Of a stretch of 64,000 nt of DNA, positions 52,015-61,051 are shown one piece after another. The position numbers were made by a program, and so were the translations under genes. This DNA is from Rubellimicrobium arenae (GTDB lineage Bacteria > Pseudomonadota > Alphaproteobacteria > Rhodobacterales > Rhodobacteraceae): contig NZ_JAFMSS010000005.1 in NCBI RefSeq assembly GCF_017916295.1, forward strand, positions 276,091 through 340,090. The letters run 5' to 3'. Within the stretch, counting starts at the first letter, position 1. Each line of letters begins with the position of its first letter. Below the pieces are notes generated by a model. It worked only from the letters and a program-made list of their open reading frames with translations. It ran no database searches and was not told the DNA's origin.

Positions 52015-52788
52015 TCAGGCGTGCTGCTGCACGGAGAGTCCGCCATCAATGGTCAGGCAGGTTGCCGTCATGAATGGACATTCGTCGGAAATCATGAAGA
52101 CCGCCGCACGCGCGATCTCCTCCGGAGTCGCAATTCGGCCCTGCGGGTGCAACTCCAAGGTCGCGGCCCGCGCCGCCTCGGGATCCGGCGCCGTGGCCCA
52201 CCAGTCGAGAACCTTTTGCGTGGCCACATAGCCCGGCGCGATGGCGTTCACTCGGATGCCTCGGTCGGCATATTCGAGTCCGAGCGACCGCGTCAGGCCC
52301 AGAAGGGCGTGCTTCACCACCGGGTAAGGGAAGGTCCCCGGTATGATCGTGAAGGCATGGGTCGAGGCGATGTTGAGTATCACGCCGTGCCGTTGCTCGA
52401 TCATGGCCGGCAGAACGGCGCGGGCGCAGGCCCACGCGCCCTCCAGATTGATCGCGAACGCTCGCCGCCACTCCTCCTGCGAGGTGGCCAGTGGATCATG
52501 GAAGACGTTCACGCCCGCGTTGTTCACCAGTCCATCGAAGCGTCCCCCGGCCGTCTCGAAGGTCTGAGCAACGGCGGCCGGGTCCGCGATGTCGCATACG
52601 GCAGCGTCGATCCGGCGTGCGGGCCAGGCCTCGCGCAGCGCCTGGACCGTGGCCTCCAGGGCCGCCGGATCGATGTCGATCAGCAGAAGGTCCGCCCCCT
52701 CCCCGGCGAAGTCCAGGGCGATGGCCCGGCCGATCCCCTGGGCTGCACCCGTGACGGCGATCCGTCGTCCATTCAGTCGTCCGGTCAC
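52015..52788 (-). CDS. SDR-family dehydrogenase, probable sugar 1-dehydrogenase
   Basis: 257 residues from a GTG that follows the dgoD stop directly. Cofactor motif T-G-A-A-Q-G-I-G, structural N-N-A-G, and catalytic Ser in N-I-A-S-T-H with Y-P-V-V-K are intact. Placed with galactonate dehydratase, a mutarotase and a sugar importer, it most likely oxidises D-galactose (or a related aldose such as L-arabinose or D-fucose) to the lactone with NAD(P). It is the last gene of the operon. Confidence 0.88.
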   Translation of the reverse strand: MTGRLNGRRIAVTGAAQGIGRAIALDFAGEGADLLLIDIDPAALEATVQALREAWPARRIDAAVCDIADPAAVAQTFETAGGRFDGLVNNAGVNVFHDPLATSQEEWRRAFAINLEGAWACARAVLPAMIEQRHGVILNIASTHAFTIIPGTFPYPVVKHALLGLTRSLGLEYADRGIRVNAIAPGYVATQKVLDWWATAPDPEAARAATLELHPQGRIATPEEIARAAVFMISDECPFMTATCLTIDGGLSVQQHA

Positions 52789-53937
52789 CTACCACTCCGC
52801 CACGCTGCCGTCGGCGTGCCGCCAGACGGGGTTTCGCCAACGATGGCCAATCATCGCGGCACGGGTCACGGCCTCTTCGTCCACCTCGATCCCGAGTCCC
52901 GGACCGGTCAGCATCGCCACCATGCCATCCTCGTAGGTGAACACCCCAGGGTCGACGAGATAGTCCAGCAGGTCGTTGCCACGGTTGTAATGGATGCCAA
53001 GGGACTGCTCCTGGATGAAGGCATTATGGCTGACCGCATCGACCTGCAGGCAGGCGGCCAGCGCGATCGGCCCGAGCGGGCAGTGAGGCGCGAGGGCGAC
53101 GTCATAAGCCTCGGCCATCGCGGCGATCTTGCGAACCTCGGTGATGCCGCCGGCATGGGACAGATCGGGCTGGATGATATCGACGACCCGGCTTTCGAGC
53201 ACGTGCTTGAAATCCCATCGGGAATAAAGGCGTTCGCCCAACGCGATGGGCGTGGCGCTGGTCTTGGCCACCTCGGCTATGGCTTCGAGGTTCTCGGACA
53301 GCACCGGTTCTTCGATGAACATCAGCCGCAGGGGCTCCAGTTCGCGGATGAGAACCTTGGCCATGGGGCGCTGGACCCGCCCATGGAAATCGGCGGCAAG
53401 CCCGACATGGGGGCCGACGGCGTCGCGCACCAGTCCGATGGTCTCGACGATGTGGTCCACCTTGGCGTGGCTGTCGACGATCTGCATCTCCTCGGCACCG
53501 TTCATCTTCAGCGCCGTGAAGCCGCGGGCCACCGCGTCGCGCGCATTGGCCGCCACCTCGGCGGGACGGTCGCCCCCGATCCAGGAATAGACCTGGATGC
53601 GCTTGCGGCAGAGCCCACCAAGGAGTTGGTGGATGGGCTGACCATAGGCCCGGCCCTTGATGTCCCAAAGAGCCTGATCCACCCCGGCGATCGCGCTCAT
53701 CAGGATGGGACCGCCGCGGTAGAAGCCGCCGCGGTACATCACGTTCCAAAGGTCCTCGATCTGGAGAGGATCGGCACCGATGAGGTAGTCCGACAACTCC
53801 TCGACGGCCGTCTGCACGGTCAGCGCGCGCCCTTCGACGACCGGCTCCCCCCAGCCTGAAATGCCCTCGTCGGTCTCGATCTTCAGGAACAGCCAGCGCG
53901 GGGGCACGATGAAGGTCTTGAGCGCGGTGATCTTCAC
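52789..53937 (-). CDS. dgoD: D-galactonate dehydratase
   Basis: 382 residues, the same length as E. coli DgoD and alike in many blocks (for example P-P-R-W-L-F-L-K-I-E-T-D-E-G, and the shared end W-R-N-P-V-W-R-H-A-D-G-S-V-A-E-W). Metal ligands are Asp in A-A-D-F-H-G-R-V, Glu in F-I-E-E-P-V and Glu in L-G-E-R-L-Y-S-R; catalytic His residues are in D-F-H and A-P-H-C-P-L-G-P. It turns D-galactonate into 2-keto-3-deoxygalactonate (De Ley-Doudoroff path). It starts with GTG, overlapping the GMC gene stop by 4 bases. Confidence 0.95.
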   Translation of the reverse strand: MKITALKTFIVPPRWLFLKIETDEGISGWGEPVVEGRALTVQTAVEELSDYLIGADPLQIEDLWNVMYRGGFYRGGPILMSAIAGVDQALWDIKGRAYGQPIHQLLGGLCRKRIQVYSWIGGDRPAEVAANARDAVARGFTALKMNGAEEMQIVDSHAKVDHIVETIGLVRDAVGPHVGLAADFHGRVQRPMAKVLIRELEPLRLMFIEEPVLSENLEAIAEVAKTSATPIALGERLYSRWDFKHVLESRVVDIIQPDLSHAGGITEVRKIAAMAEAYDVALAPHCPLGPIALAACLQVDAVSHNAFIQEQSLGIHYNRGNDLLDYLVDPGVFTYEDGMVAMLTGPGLGIEVDEEAVTRAAMIGHRWRNPVWRHADGSVAEW

Positions 53938-55553
53938 GTCTGTCTCCCAAGGATCAGGGAAGCCGCCTTGTCGCCCACGGCGAGAGCGGCGGCGTTGGTG
54001 TTGCCCGAAACGATGTTGGGCATCATCGAGGCGTCGATGACGCGCAGGCCTTCCGTCCCACGGACGCGCAGCTCGGGGTCGAGGACCGCCATCCGGTCGC
54101 CTTCCGCGCCCATCCGGCAGGTGCCGACGGGGTGGTAGCCGGTCTTGACCGTGCGCCGGCAGTGCTCGCCGATTCCCTCGTCTGACCGGACCTCGGCCCC
54201 TGGAAAGATCTCGCGGTCGACCAAGTCCTTCATGGGCGACTGGGCAAGGACGGACCGGGCAAAACGGAAGCCGGCCACCGTTTCCTCGAGATCCTGAGGA
54301 TCCTCGAATATCCGGGGATCGACGACCGGCAGGTCGTTCGGATCGGCCGAGCGCAGGCGGACCCGTCCCCGCGACCTGGGCCGCAGGAGCAAGGAGTTGA
54401 TCGTCACGCCGTGGCCGGGATCGGTGCCGGTCACATCCCGATCGAGATAGACCGTCGGGACGCAGAACATCTGGATCGTCGGCCGGCGCCCCTGCCCCGT
54501 CGGATCAAGGAACGCGCAGCTCTCCACGCCCGTCGTCGTGACCGGCCCGCTGCGGAACAGCAGGAACTGGAGCCCTGACAAGATCATTTTCAGCCCACGG
54601 TCCTGCCCGTAGTAGCCGAACGCTCCCTTGGTTGTCGCGACGACGGGGCACTCGTAATGGTCCTGAAGGTTCTCCCCCACGCCGGGAAGGCTCACCCGCA
54701 AGGGGACGTCATGCCGCGCGAGCTCCTCTTCCGGACCCACGCCCGAGAGCATCAGCAGCTTGGGCGTCTGGTAAGCGCCGGCGGCCAGGAGCACCTCGCC
54801 CGCGCGCGCCTCCTGCCGCTGGCCGCCCTCGATCCAGCTCACGCCCGTAGCGCGGGAGCCCTCGAAGAGAACGCGTTCCACCGTCGCCCCGGTGCGCAGG
54901 CTAAGGTTGGGCGCCCCCCGCACCGGATTGAGGAAGGCATCGACCGGCGAGCAGCGCCGTCGGCGTTCCCAGTCCATCGTATGCTGCATCAGGCCCACGC
55001 CGCGCGGGTCGCCGGTGTTGAAATCGGACGTGTAAGGAACGCCCATGCCCTGCATGGTCTTGAGCCAGGCCCGCGTCATCGGGGCCGTATGGCCCAGATG
55101 GGACACCTTGAGCGGCCCTCCCACGCCGTGATCGGGACCGCCCAGATGGTCGTTGTCCTCCTGCTGACGATAGTAGGTCAGCAGGTCGTCCCAGTCCCAT
55201 TCTCCGGTCCCATTCCCGCCGATGGCCCGGTTCCAGTCGGCATAGTCGTCCCGCTGGCCACGCATGTAGACCATGGCATTGACCGTGCCGCCGCCGCCCA
55301 GAACACGGCCCTGCGGCACGATGGGCGCGCGGCCCCCAAGATGCTCCTGCGGCTCGGTCCGGTGCATCATCAGGTAGGTGTCGCGGCCCAGGAACTTCAT
55401 GTAGCCCGCCGGGAAGTGCATGATGGGGTTGGCCTTCGCAGGCCCGCGCTCCAGCATCAGGACGCGCGCGCCCGCCGTGACGAGGCGCGCGGCGGCGACA
55501 CAGGCCGAACTGCCACCGCCGACAAGGATGTAATCGTAGCCCTCAACGACCAT
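53934..55553 (-). CDS. GMC-family FAD oxidoreductase
   Basis: 539 residues. The FAD-binding start is Y-D-Y-I-L-V-G-G-G-S-S-A-C-V-A-A, with Ala where the third glycine of G-x-G-x-x-G usually stands. The GMC signature is in G-R-V-L-G-G-G-G-T-V-N-A-M-V-Y, and the catalytic His is in T-G-Y-H-P-V-G-T-C-R-M-G. The C-terminal region has D-A-S-M-M-P. No export signal is seen. Substrates in this family range from choline to polyols and sugars; here it may oxidise a sugar or sugar alcohol before the galactonate route. It overlaps its operon neighbours. Confidence 0.88.
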   Translation of the reverse strand: MVVEGYDYILVGGGSSACVAAARLVTAGARVLMLERGPAKANPIMHFPAGYMKFLGRDTYLMMHRTEPQEHLGGRAPIVPQGRVLGGGGTVNAMVYMRGQRDDYADWNRAIGGNGTGEWDWDDLLTYYRQQEDNDHLGGPDHGVGGPLKVSHLGHTAPMTRAWLKTMQGMGVPYTSDFNTGDPRGVGLMQHTMDWERRRRCSPVDAFLNPVRGAPNLSLRTGATVERVLFEGSRATGVSWIEGGQRQEARAGEVLLAAGAYQTPKLLMLSGVGPEEELARHDVPLRVSLPGVGENLQDHYECPVVATTKGAFGYYGQDRGLKMILSGLQFLLFRSGPVTTTGVESCAFLDPTGQGRRPTIQMFCVPTVYLDRDVTGTDPGHGVTINSLLLRPRSRGRVRLRSADPNDLPVVDPRIFEDPQDLEETVAGFRFARSVLAQSPMKDLVDREIFPGAEVRSDEGIGEHCRRTVKTGYHPVGTCRMGAEGDRMAVLDPELRVRGTEGLRVIDASMMPNIVSGNTNAAALAVGDKAASLILGRQT

Positions 55554-56430
55554 CGGGGAGCGCCTCCATGCGAAAGGTGACGCTGCCCGACAGCGTTTCG
55601 GACGGACGCAGGACGGAAAGTCCGCCGAGGACGGCCTGATTATGCCCGTCGGCAAGATGGGTCATCGGTTCGAGCGCGAAGAAGTCCCGCCTGTAATCGG
55701 GATCGAAGCTGGTATCGGACACGAAAAGGAACATGGTCCGGAAGACGGCGTCGGCCTCGATGACGAGCGAGGCTCGGCGTTCGGGCCAGCTGATCCGGGC
55801 CCGGCCCGACCAGCCTTCGAAGCCGTTGTTGACCCAGTGGTGCGGGAGGGGACGGGGGACCGAGAAGTCCAGCTCCGCCGGAATCGGCCCGGGTGTTCCG
55901 GGGAGCCAGCCCTCCTCCTCGCTCCACATGCGCTCCGCGCGGGTTTCCAGCGTCGTGTCCGGGGTCATGGGAAAATAGGGGTGCCAGCCGAGACCGAAGG
56001 GCATCGCCCGCTCCCCCCGGTTGACGACGGTGAGAGTCAGGCGGAGTCCATCCTCGGTCAGGGCGAAGGTCTGCTCGGCGTCATAGACGTAGGGGATCGC
56101 CGTCCCATCGTGGTGATGGCTCAGCACCAGGTGGTCCGGCTGTTGCGAGATGACGGCCCAGTCCGAGCGCCAGCCTTCGCCATGAAGGTAATGCCGGTCC
56201 CAGTCGGTGTTCGGCTCCAATCGATAGGTATGTCCCTCGAAGTCGAATGTGTTGTCGCGGATGCGGTTGCCGAAGGGCACGAGCGGGTAGCATGCGCTGT
56301 CGATCGGCGCTGCGCCTTGCGCCGTCGGGCGCAGGAGCGGAAGTCCTCCGCATTCCAGCGCCATCAGGCAGCCGCCGGCCGTTTCGATCCGGGCCGTGGT
56401 CGTGCCTGACAGGAGGGTGATCTGCGACAT
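55543..56430 (-). CDS. Aldose 1-epimerase (galactose mutarotase-like)
   Basis: 295 residues of the galactose-mutarotase superfamily. Catalytic His residues are in H-Y-L-H-G-E-G-W and L-G-W-H-P-Y-F-P; the catalytic Glu is in F-A-L-E-P-M-T. It interconverts sugar anomers, giving the form used by the sugar dehydrogenase. The ATG overlaps the permease stop (ATGA), and its 3' end overlaps the GMC gene by 11 bases. Confidence 0.92.
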   Translation of the reverse strand: MSQITLLSGTTTARIETAGGCLMALECGGLPLLRPTAQGAAPIDSACYPLVPFGNRIRDNTFDFEGHTYRLEPNTDWDRHYLHGEGWRSDWAVISQQPDHLVLSHHHDGTAIPYVYDAEQTFALTEDGLRLTLTVVNRGERAMPFGLGWHPYFPMTPDTTLETRAERMWSEEEGWLPGTPGPIPAELDFSVPRPLPHHWVNNGFEGWSGRARISWPERRASLVIEADAVFRTMFLFVSDTSFDPDYRRDFFALEPMTHLADGHNQAVLGGLSVLRPSETLSGSVTFRMEALPDGR

Positions 56431-57416
56431 CAGCCCCTCCGCCCTTGGCTGCGCTTGATTGCATAGATGTTCGCGAGCACGGCCGCGACGATGATGACGC
56501 CCCGGACCACCTGCTGCACGAAGGGGTTGATGCCCAGCAGGATCAGCCCGTTTCCGATCAGAGTGATGACCAGCACGCCCAGGAGCGTGCCCACCATCGA
56601 GCCCCGCCCGCCCGAGAGAGCCGTTCCGCCGACCACGACGGCGGCGATGACATCGAACTCGAGCCCGGACGCGGCCGTCGCATTGCCCGAGCCCAGCCGC
56701 GAAAGCAGCAGGACGCCGGACAGCGCGGCCATCAACCCGCCAAGCACGAAGACCGTGATGCGGATGCGCCTGACATTGATCCCCGACAGGAAGGCCGCCT
56801 GCGGATTGCCTCCCACCGCGTAGATGGAACGGCCGAACGCCGTGCGCTTGCTCACGAACCAGAAGACGAGGAACAGCACGAGCATGATCAGCACGGCCGG
56901 CGGCAGTCCCAGGACCGAGCGGTCGAGGGCATCGACAACGTCGTTGCGCCCGATCGAAACCGGCAAGGCATCGGTGAAGAACAGGGACGCACCACGCAGG
57001 ACCGACCACAGTCCCAGCGTCGCGACGAAGGAAGGCACGTCGAAATGGGCCCTGAGCACGCCGGCCAGTCCGCCAAGGGCTCCCCCCACCACGAGAGCGA
57101 GGGCCATCGAGGGGACCGTCGGCCACCCCCATTGCAGCATGTAGGCCAGCACCACCGAGATGAACGCGACCATCGGGCCGGTCGACACGTCGATCTCGCC
57201 CGAGATGATGATCAGCGTCATGGCCCAGGCCGCGATCCCGATCGTGGCAGCGTCCCGGAGGATGTTGACCTGGTTATAGAGACCCAGGAAGCCGTTCGCG
57301 GTCGAGGCGAAGACCAGGTAAAGCACCACGATCCCGGCCAGGAGGCTGAGCTCGTTCATGTGCTGCCCCAAGGCGATCCGCCGCGTCGGGCGGAGTTGGG
57401 TCGGTGTGGCAGTCAT
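56430..57416 (-). CDS. Sugar ABC permease (RbsC/MglC-like)
   Basis: 328 residues from ATG 57416 (GGAGA 7 bases upstream; a TTG two codons earlier is possible). Eight to ten membrane segments. Family patterns V-G-G-T-A-L-S-G-G-R-G-S-M-V-G-T and A-V-G-G-N-P-Q-A-A are present. It forms the homodimeric channel of the CUT2-type importer with the ATPase encoded just upstream. Confidence 0.94.
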   Translation of the reverse strand: MTATPTQLRPTRRIALGQHMNELSLLAGIVVLYLVFASTANGFLGLYNQVNILRDAATIGIAAWAMTLIIISGEIDVSTGPMVAFISVVLAYMLQWGWPTVPSMALALVVGGALGGLAGVLRAHFDVPSFVATLGLWSVLRGASLFFTDALPVSIGRNDVVDALDRSVLGLPPAVLIMLVLFLVFWFVSKRTAFGRSIYAVGGNPQAAFLSGINVRRIRITVFVLGGLMAALSGVLLLSRLGSGNATAASGLEFDVIAAVVVGGTALSGGRGSMVGTLLGVLVITLIGNGLILLGINPFVQQVVRGVIIVAAVLANIYAIKRSQGRRG

Positions 57417-57435
57417 CGCCAATCTCCTTGAAGTC

Positions 57436-58944
57436 TCAGGCAGCCAGGCAGGCTGCGAGAAGCCCGTCCGGGTCGATGCCGGGGGCCGTCAGTTCCTCGA
57501 CCAGCCTGCCGCCCCGAAGCACGAGCACCCGGTCGCAGACCAGGGGCAGCTCCTCGATCTCGGACGAGACGAAGATGACGGCCCGTCCCTCGGCCGCGAG
57601 TTCCCGGATGATGTCGTAGATCTGGGCCTTGGCCTCGACATCGACGCCGCGGGTCGGCTCGTCGAGGAGCAGCACGTCGCTGCCGGCGTGCACCCATCGA
57701 CCGATGACGACCTTCTGCTGGTTCCCGCCCGACAGCGTCCCGATGGGCGTGTCGGTGCGCGCCGTCTTGACGTGAAGGCGGTCCACCACCCGGCGGGTCG
57801 CGTCGGCGATGCGACGGGGCGAAAGGATGCCCCAGCGACCGACGGCCCCGAAATCCGTGGCGACGGTATTCTCGTCGACGCCCAGCATCGGGACTATCCC
57901 GGCGTCCTTGCGGCTTTCGGGCGTGAAGCCGAACCCGCGCCGCACCATGGCCCGGTAGGAACTGCCGCTCAGGTTCCGCCCGTCGTGCCGAATGGTGCCG
58001 GCGTCGCGGGGCCGGTGCCCCATGATCGTTTCGAGCAGCTCCGTCCGACCCGACCCCAGAAGGCCAGCGATGCCGAGCACCTCGCCCCTGTGAAGCGTGA
58101 AGCTCACATCACTTAGCTTGGGCGCGAGGGCGATATTCCGGACCTCGAGCACTGGCGTCCCTCGGGGCGGCGGCATGATCGCGGCCCGCTCGGCAGCCTC
58201 GGTCCCGAGCATCAGCCGAACGATCTCGCGCGTGTCGGCCCCCTCGATGGGGACGGTCTCGACGATGCGGCCATCCCGCATGACGGTGACGGAATCGGCG
58301 ATCTGCCGAATCTCGGCCATCCGGTGGCTGACATAGATCACCGCGATGCCTTCGGCGGCGATGCGCTGGACGGCGGACAGCACCAGCTTGGCTTCCGCAT
58401 CGGCCAACGAGGAGGTGGGCTCGTCGAGGATGACGACCTTCGGGTGGCCAATCAGCACGCGGGCGATCTCCACAAGCTGGCGCTCGGCCGGAGAAAGGCT
58501 GGCCACCGTGCGATTGGGCGCCAGGTTCACGCCTAGGCGTGACAGCGCCACCTCTGCCGCAGCAGTCATCTCGCTTTGCTGGATCACGCCCGAACGTCGC
58601 GGCCATCGGCCCAGGAACAGGTTCTCGGCGACGGACATCTCCATCACCAGGCTCAGTTCCTGATAAACGACGCGAACGCCACGCTCGTAGGCTTCGGCCG
58701 CGCGACGGGAGGGTCCCTCGACCAATGGCGCGCCCCCGATCGTGACCGTGCCGCTGTCGGGCAGCTCGGCCCCGGTGAGGAGCCGGATCATCGTGGATTT
58801 CCCGGCCCCGTTCTTGCCCAGCAGCGCGCGGACCTCGCCGGCGCGGAGCTCGAACTCCGCGTTCTGTAGCGCAAGAACGCCGGGATACTGCTTGGAGCAG
58901 TTCGCCAGCGCCACGACCGGAGCAGTTCCGGAGTCCGTGCTCAT
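57436..58944 (-). CDS. Sugar ABC ATPase with two domains (RbsA/MglA-like)
   Basis: 502 residues. Domain 1 has a full Walker A (G-K-N-G-A-G-K-S-T), signature L-S-P-A-E-R-Q-L-V-E-I-A-R and Walker B V-V-I-L-D-E-P-T-S-S-L. Domain 2 has the degenerate Walker A G-L-L-G-S-G-R-T normal for this family, but an intact signature L-S-G-G-N-Q-Q-K and Walker B V-L-L-L-D-E-P-T-R-G-V-D. It drives CUT2-type sugar uptake with the adjacent permease and binding protein. Confidence 0.95.
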   Translation of the reverse strand: MSTDSGTAPVVALANCSKQYPGVLALQNAEFELRAGEVRALLGKNGAGKSTMIRLLTGAELPDSGTVTIGGAPLVEGPSRRAAEAYERGVRVVYQELSLVMEMSVAENLFLGRWPRRSGVIQQSEMTAAAEVALSRLGVNLAPNRTVASLSPAERQLVEIARVLIGHPKVVILDEPTSSLADAEAKLVLSAVQRIAAEGIAVIYVSHRMAEIRQIADSVTVMRDGRIVETVPIEGADTREIVRLMLGTEAAERAAIMPPPRGTPVLEVRNIALAPKLSDVSFTLHRGEVLGIAGLLGSGRTELLETIMGHRPRDAGTIRHDGRNLSGSSYRAMVRRGFGFTPESRKDAGIVPMLGVDENTVATDFGAVGRWGILSPRRIADATRRVVDRLHVKTARTDTPIGTLSGGNQQKVVIGRWVHAGSDVLLLDEPTRGVDVEAKAQIYDIIRELAAEGRAVIFVSSEIEELPLVCDRVLVLRGGRLVEELTAPGIDPDGLLAACLAA

Positions 58945-59024
58945 GAGGTACCTCGGTTTGGTCGGGCGGCGCGGGACATGACCCGCGCCGGACGTTCATC
59001 GGGGCTCGTCGTGTCGGGCCACGA

Positions 59025-59993
59025 TCAGGGGATCCCGTCCGGATGCGCCTCGAGCCAAGCGGCACCGTCTTCCGCCGTCGCGTAAAGGTCGACGTCATAG
59101 GGGACGAGGATCTCGTCCGGCGCATTTCCTTCGACTGCCAGGACGGCCTGCTGGAAGGCCAGACGGCCCATGCCCTGGCCCGAGATGTCCACCACGGCCT
59201 TGATCACGTCGTACTGTTCCAGCTCCTGCGCGATCTCGGTGGTCATGTCGCCCCCGAAGACGACCACGTCCCCGACCCGTCCCTGTGCGCGGATGGCTCG
59301 GGCCGCGCCCAGCGTCGCACCGCCGGCCTCGCCGAAGATGGCGTCGAGTTCCGGATTGCCCGTCAGGATCGTGCTCGCCACCGAGATGGCGTTGTCGAGG
59401 ATCGCCCCTTCCTGGTTCGCGACGATCTCGTAGGTCAGGCCGGCTTCGGTCAGTGCGGCCTCGAACCCCTCACGACGGGTCACGCAGACCTCGACGAACT
59501 CGCAGTTGAGAACGGCGATCTTGGGCGCAGTCACGCCTTCCGCCTTGAAGTGCTCGGCCGCCGCCATCCCCAGCTTGTGACCGAACTCGTAGGGGTCGCC
59601 GACGGCGTAGGCCGAGACGAACTCCTGCATGTCGGCGTCATTGAGGCAGGTGTTGTAGCAGATGACGGGGATCCCGGCATCATGAGCGCGGCGGATGGAG
59701 CGGTAGGATCCATCGGCCGACACGGGCGAGGTGATGATAGCGTCAACGCCGGCCGCGATGAGCGAGTCGATGAACGAGCTTTCCTTGGCCACGTCGCCTT
59801 GGGCGTTGGTCTCGATGATCTCGAGGTTCTGTCCAGCTTCGGAGGCGGCATCCTGAATGCCTTTGCGGACACCGGCGTAGTAGCCCTGAGCGTCCATGTA
59901 GATGGCGCCGATGCTGATGTCCTGCGCCGCGACCGACCCGGCACCGGCCAATAGGATGGCGGATGCGACCGTCGCGCCCGTGATGGATTTCAT
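59025..59993 (-). CDS. Periplasmic sugar-binding protein of the CUT2 importer
   Basis: 322 residues. A Sec signal peptide (M-K-S-I-T-G-A-T-V-A-S-A-I-L-L-A-G-A-G) ends at V-A-A-Q-D. The mature protein is of the ribose/galactose-binding (Peripla_BP_4) type, with I-T-S-P-V-S-A-D-G and I-P-V-I-C-Y-N-T. Two Cys near residues 165-170 and one near 127 could form a disulfide. It is the first gene of the operon and has a strong ribosome site (GGAGGAG) 6 bases upstream. The sugar is likely galactose or a relative, from context. Confidence 0.93.
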   Translation of the reverse strand: MKSITGATVASAILLAGAGSVAAQDISIGAIYMDAQGYYAGVRKGIQDAASEAGQNLEIIETNAQGDVAKESSFIDSLIAAGVDAIITSPVSADGSYRSIRRAHDAGIPVICYNTCLNDADMQEFVSAYAVGDPYEFGHKLGMAAAEHFKAEGVTAPKIAVLNCEFVEVCVTRREGFEAALTEAGLTYEIVANQEGAILDNAISVASTILTGNPELDAIFGEAGGATLGAARAIRAQGRVGDVVVFGGDMTTEIAQELEQYDVIKAVVDISGQGMGRLAFQQAVLAVEGNAPDEILVPYDVDLYATAEDGAAWLEAHPDGIP

Positions 59994-60042
59994 GATGCTC
60001 CTCCTCCGCTGCGGCCCCTGGGGCCTTGTTCAGACCAGCACG

Positions 60043-60072
60043 TTTCTACGATTAAATACTATCTATTGTCAA
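60043..60072 (-). promoter_or_regulatory. Promoter of the galactose/galactonate operon
   Basis: On the minus strand TTGACA (60072-60067, perfect -35) is followed after 18 bases by TAGAAA (60048-60043), a moderate -10. The area is the most AT-rich of the window. Transcription would start near 60036, 43 bases before the binding-protein gene. Confidence 0.6.
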
Positions 60073-60078
60073 CCTTGA

Positions 60079-60090
60079 TCATATATATGA
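60079..60090. promoter_or_regulatory. Palindromic operator candidate, GntR/FadR type
   Basis: TCATATATATGA is a perfect 12-bp palindrome between the divergent operon and regulator genes, just upstream of the -35 element. GntR/FadR-family proteins bind short palindromes as dimers, so this is a likely site for the regulator encoded at 60159. Binding is inferred. Confidence 0.5.
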
Positions 60091-60158
60091 CACAGTCCTC
60101 GCTTGTCTTACGGCCGCTGAACCGCGAAAGAGGATGAATACAACCGGAACGAAAGCTC

Positions 60159-60908
60159 ATGTCCTCCAGGACCAAGGCCCCATCCCAGCTGTTCACCAAG
60201 ACGGCCAGCACGAGCCGTCCGGCCATGACCGCAGCTCTCACGGATCTGGTGGAGCAGGTCGTGTCGGGCGCGTGGCGCGAGGGCGATCTTCTCCCCCCCG
60301 AGGACGTCCTGCTCGAGCGCCTGGGCGTCAGCCGCACCACCCTCCGCGAGAGCCTGCAGCACATGGTCGCGCAAGGACTGATCCGGTCACGCCCGCGGGC
60401 GGGAACGGTGATCCAGCCCAGATCTCGTTGGAACCTCCTCGATCCGGTCGTGCTGTCGGCCGCCCTCCAGCACGTGCAGGACCCGAACTTCTACAACAAC
60501 CTCATCGACGCGCGGGGCCTCATAGAACCTGAAGCCGCGGCCCTGGCGGCGAACCATGCCTCGCCCCGCGCGCTTGCCCGCATCCACGAGGCCTTCGCCG
60601 ACATGGTGGAGACTGAGGGGCGGGACACGGAGAGCTGGAGCGCTGCGGACCTGGCCTTTCACACGTCCATCATCGAAGCTTCAGAGAATTGGGTCTACGG
60701 CCAGTTCGTCAACGCCATTCGCGCCGCGCTCCGTGCCAGCTTTGAAATGACGAACCGCGCGAGCCAGTCCCATGCGGATGCCATCGAGCATCACCGCAAG
60801 GTCTACGAGGCAATCCGCCAGCGGGACTCCGAGACGGCGCGCCGTGCCATGCGCGACTTGATCGACCTTGCTCGTCGCGACATGAAGCGGGTCCTTCCGC
60901 CCGTCTAG
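60159..60908 (+). CDS. GntR/FadR-family regulator of the galactonate operon
   Basis: 249 residues. The winged-helix N-domain has L-L-P-P-E-D-V-L-L-E-R-L-G-V-S-R-T-T-L-R-E-S-L (about 44-66), and the FCD effector domain holds E-P-E-A-A-A-L-A, a D-L-A-F-H pattern and H-x3-V/Y, fit to bind a metal and ligand. E. coli DgoR of this family represses dgo genes and is released by galactonate. It is divergent from the operon, so auto- and cross-regulation is likely. The ribosome site upstream is weak (GAAAG). Confidence 0.9.
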   Translation: MSSRTKAPSQLFTKTASTSRPAMTAALTDLVEQVVSGAWREGDLLPPEDVLLERLGVSRTTLRESLQHMVAQGLIRSRPRAGTVIQPRSRWNLLDPVVLSAALQHVQDPNFYNNLIDARGLIEPEAAALAANHASPRALARIHEAFADMVETEGRDTESWSAADLAFHTSIIEASENWVYGQFVNAIRAALRASFEMTNRASQSHADAIEHHRKVYEAIRQRDSETARRAMRDLIDLARRDMKRVLPPV

Positions 60909-61051
60909 GAGCGGCGGCAAACCCGCCATCGTGCCCTGCCTGTGTTTCGGCGTGCAATCCTGATCCCTGATGCGGGGTGATCGGCGCCCAACTTTGACCC
61001 CCCTGCGGTTCCGGCGGACCGTCCGTTGCGCGGCAGCGGACGGAGGGGGAG

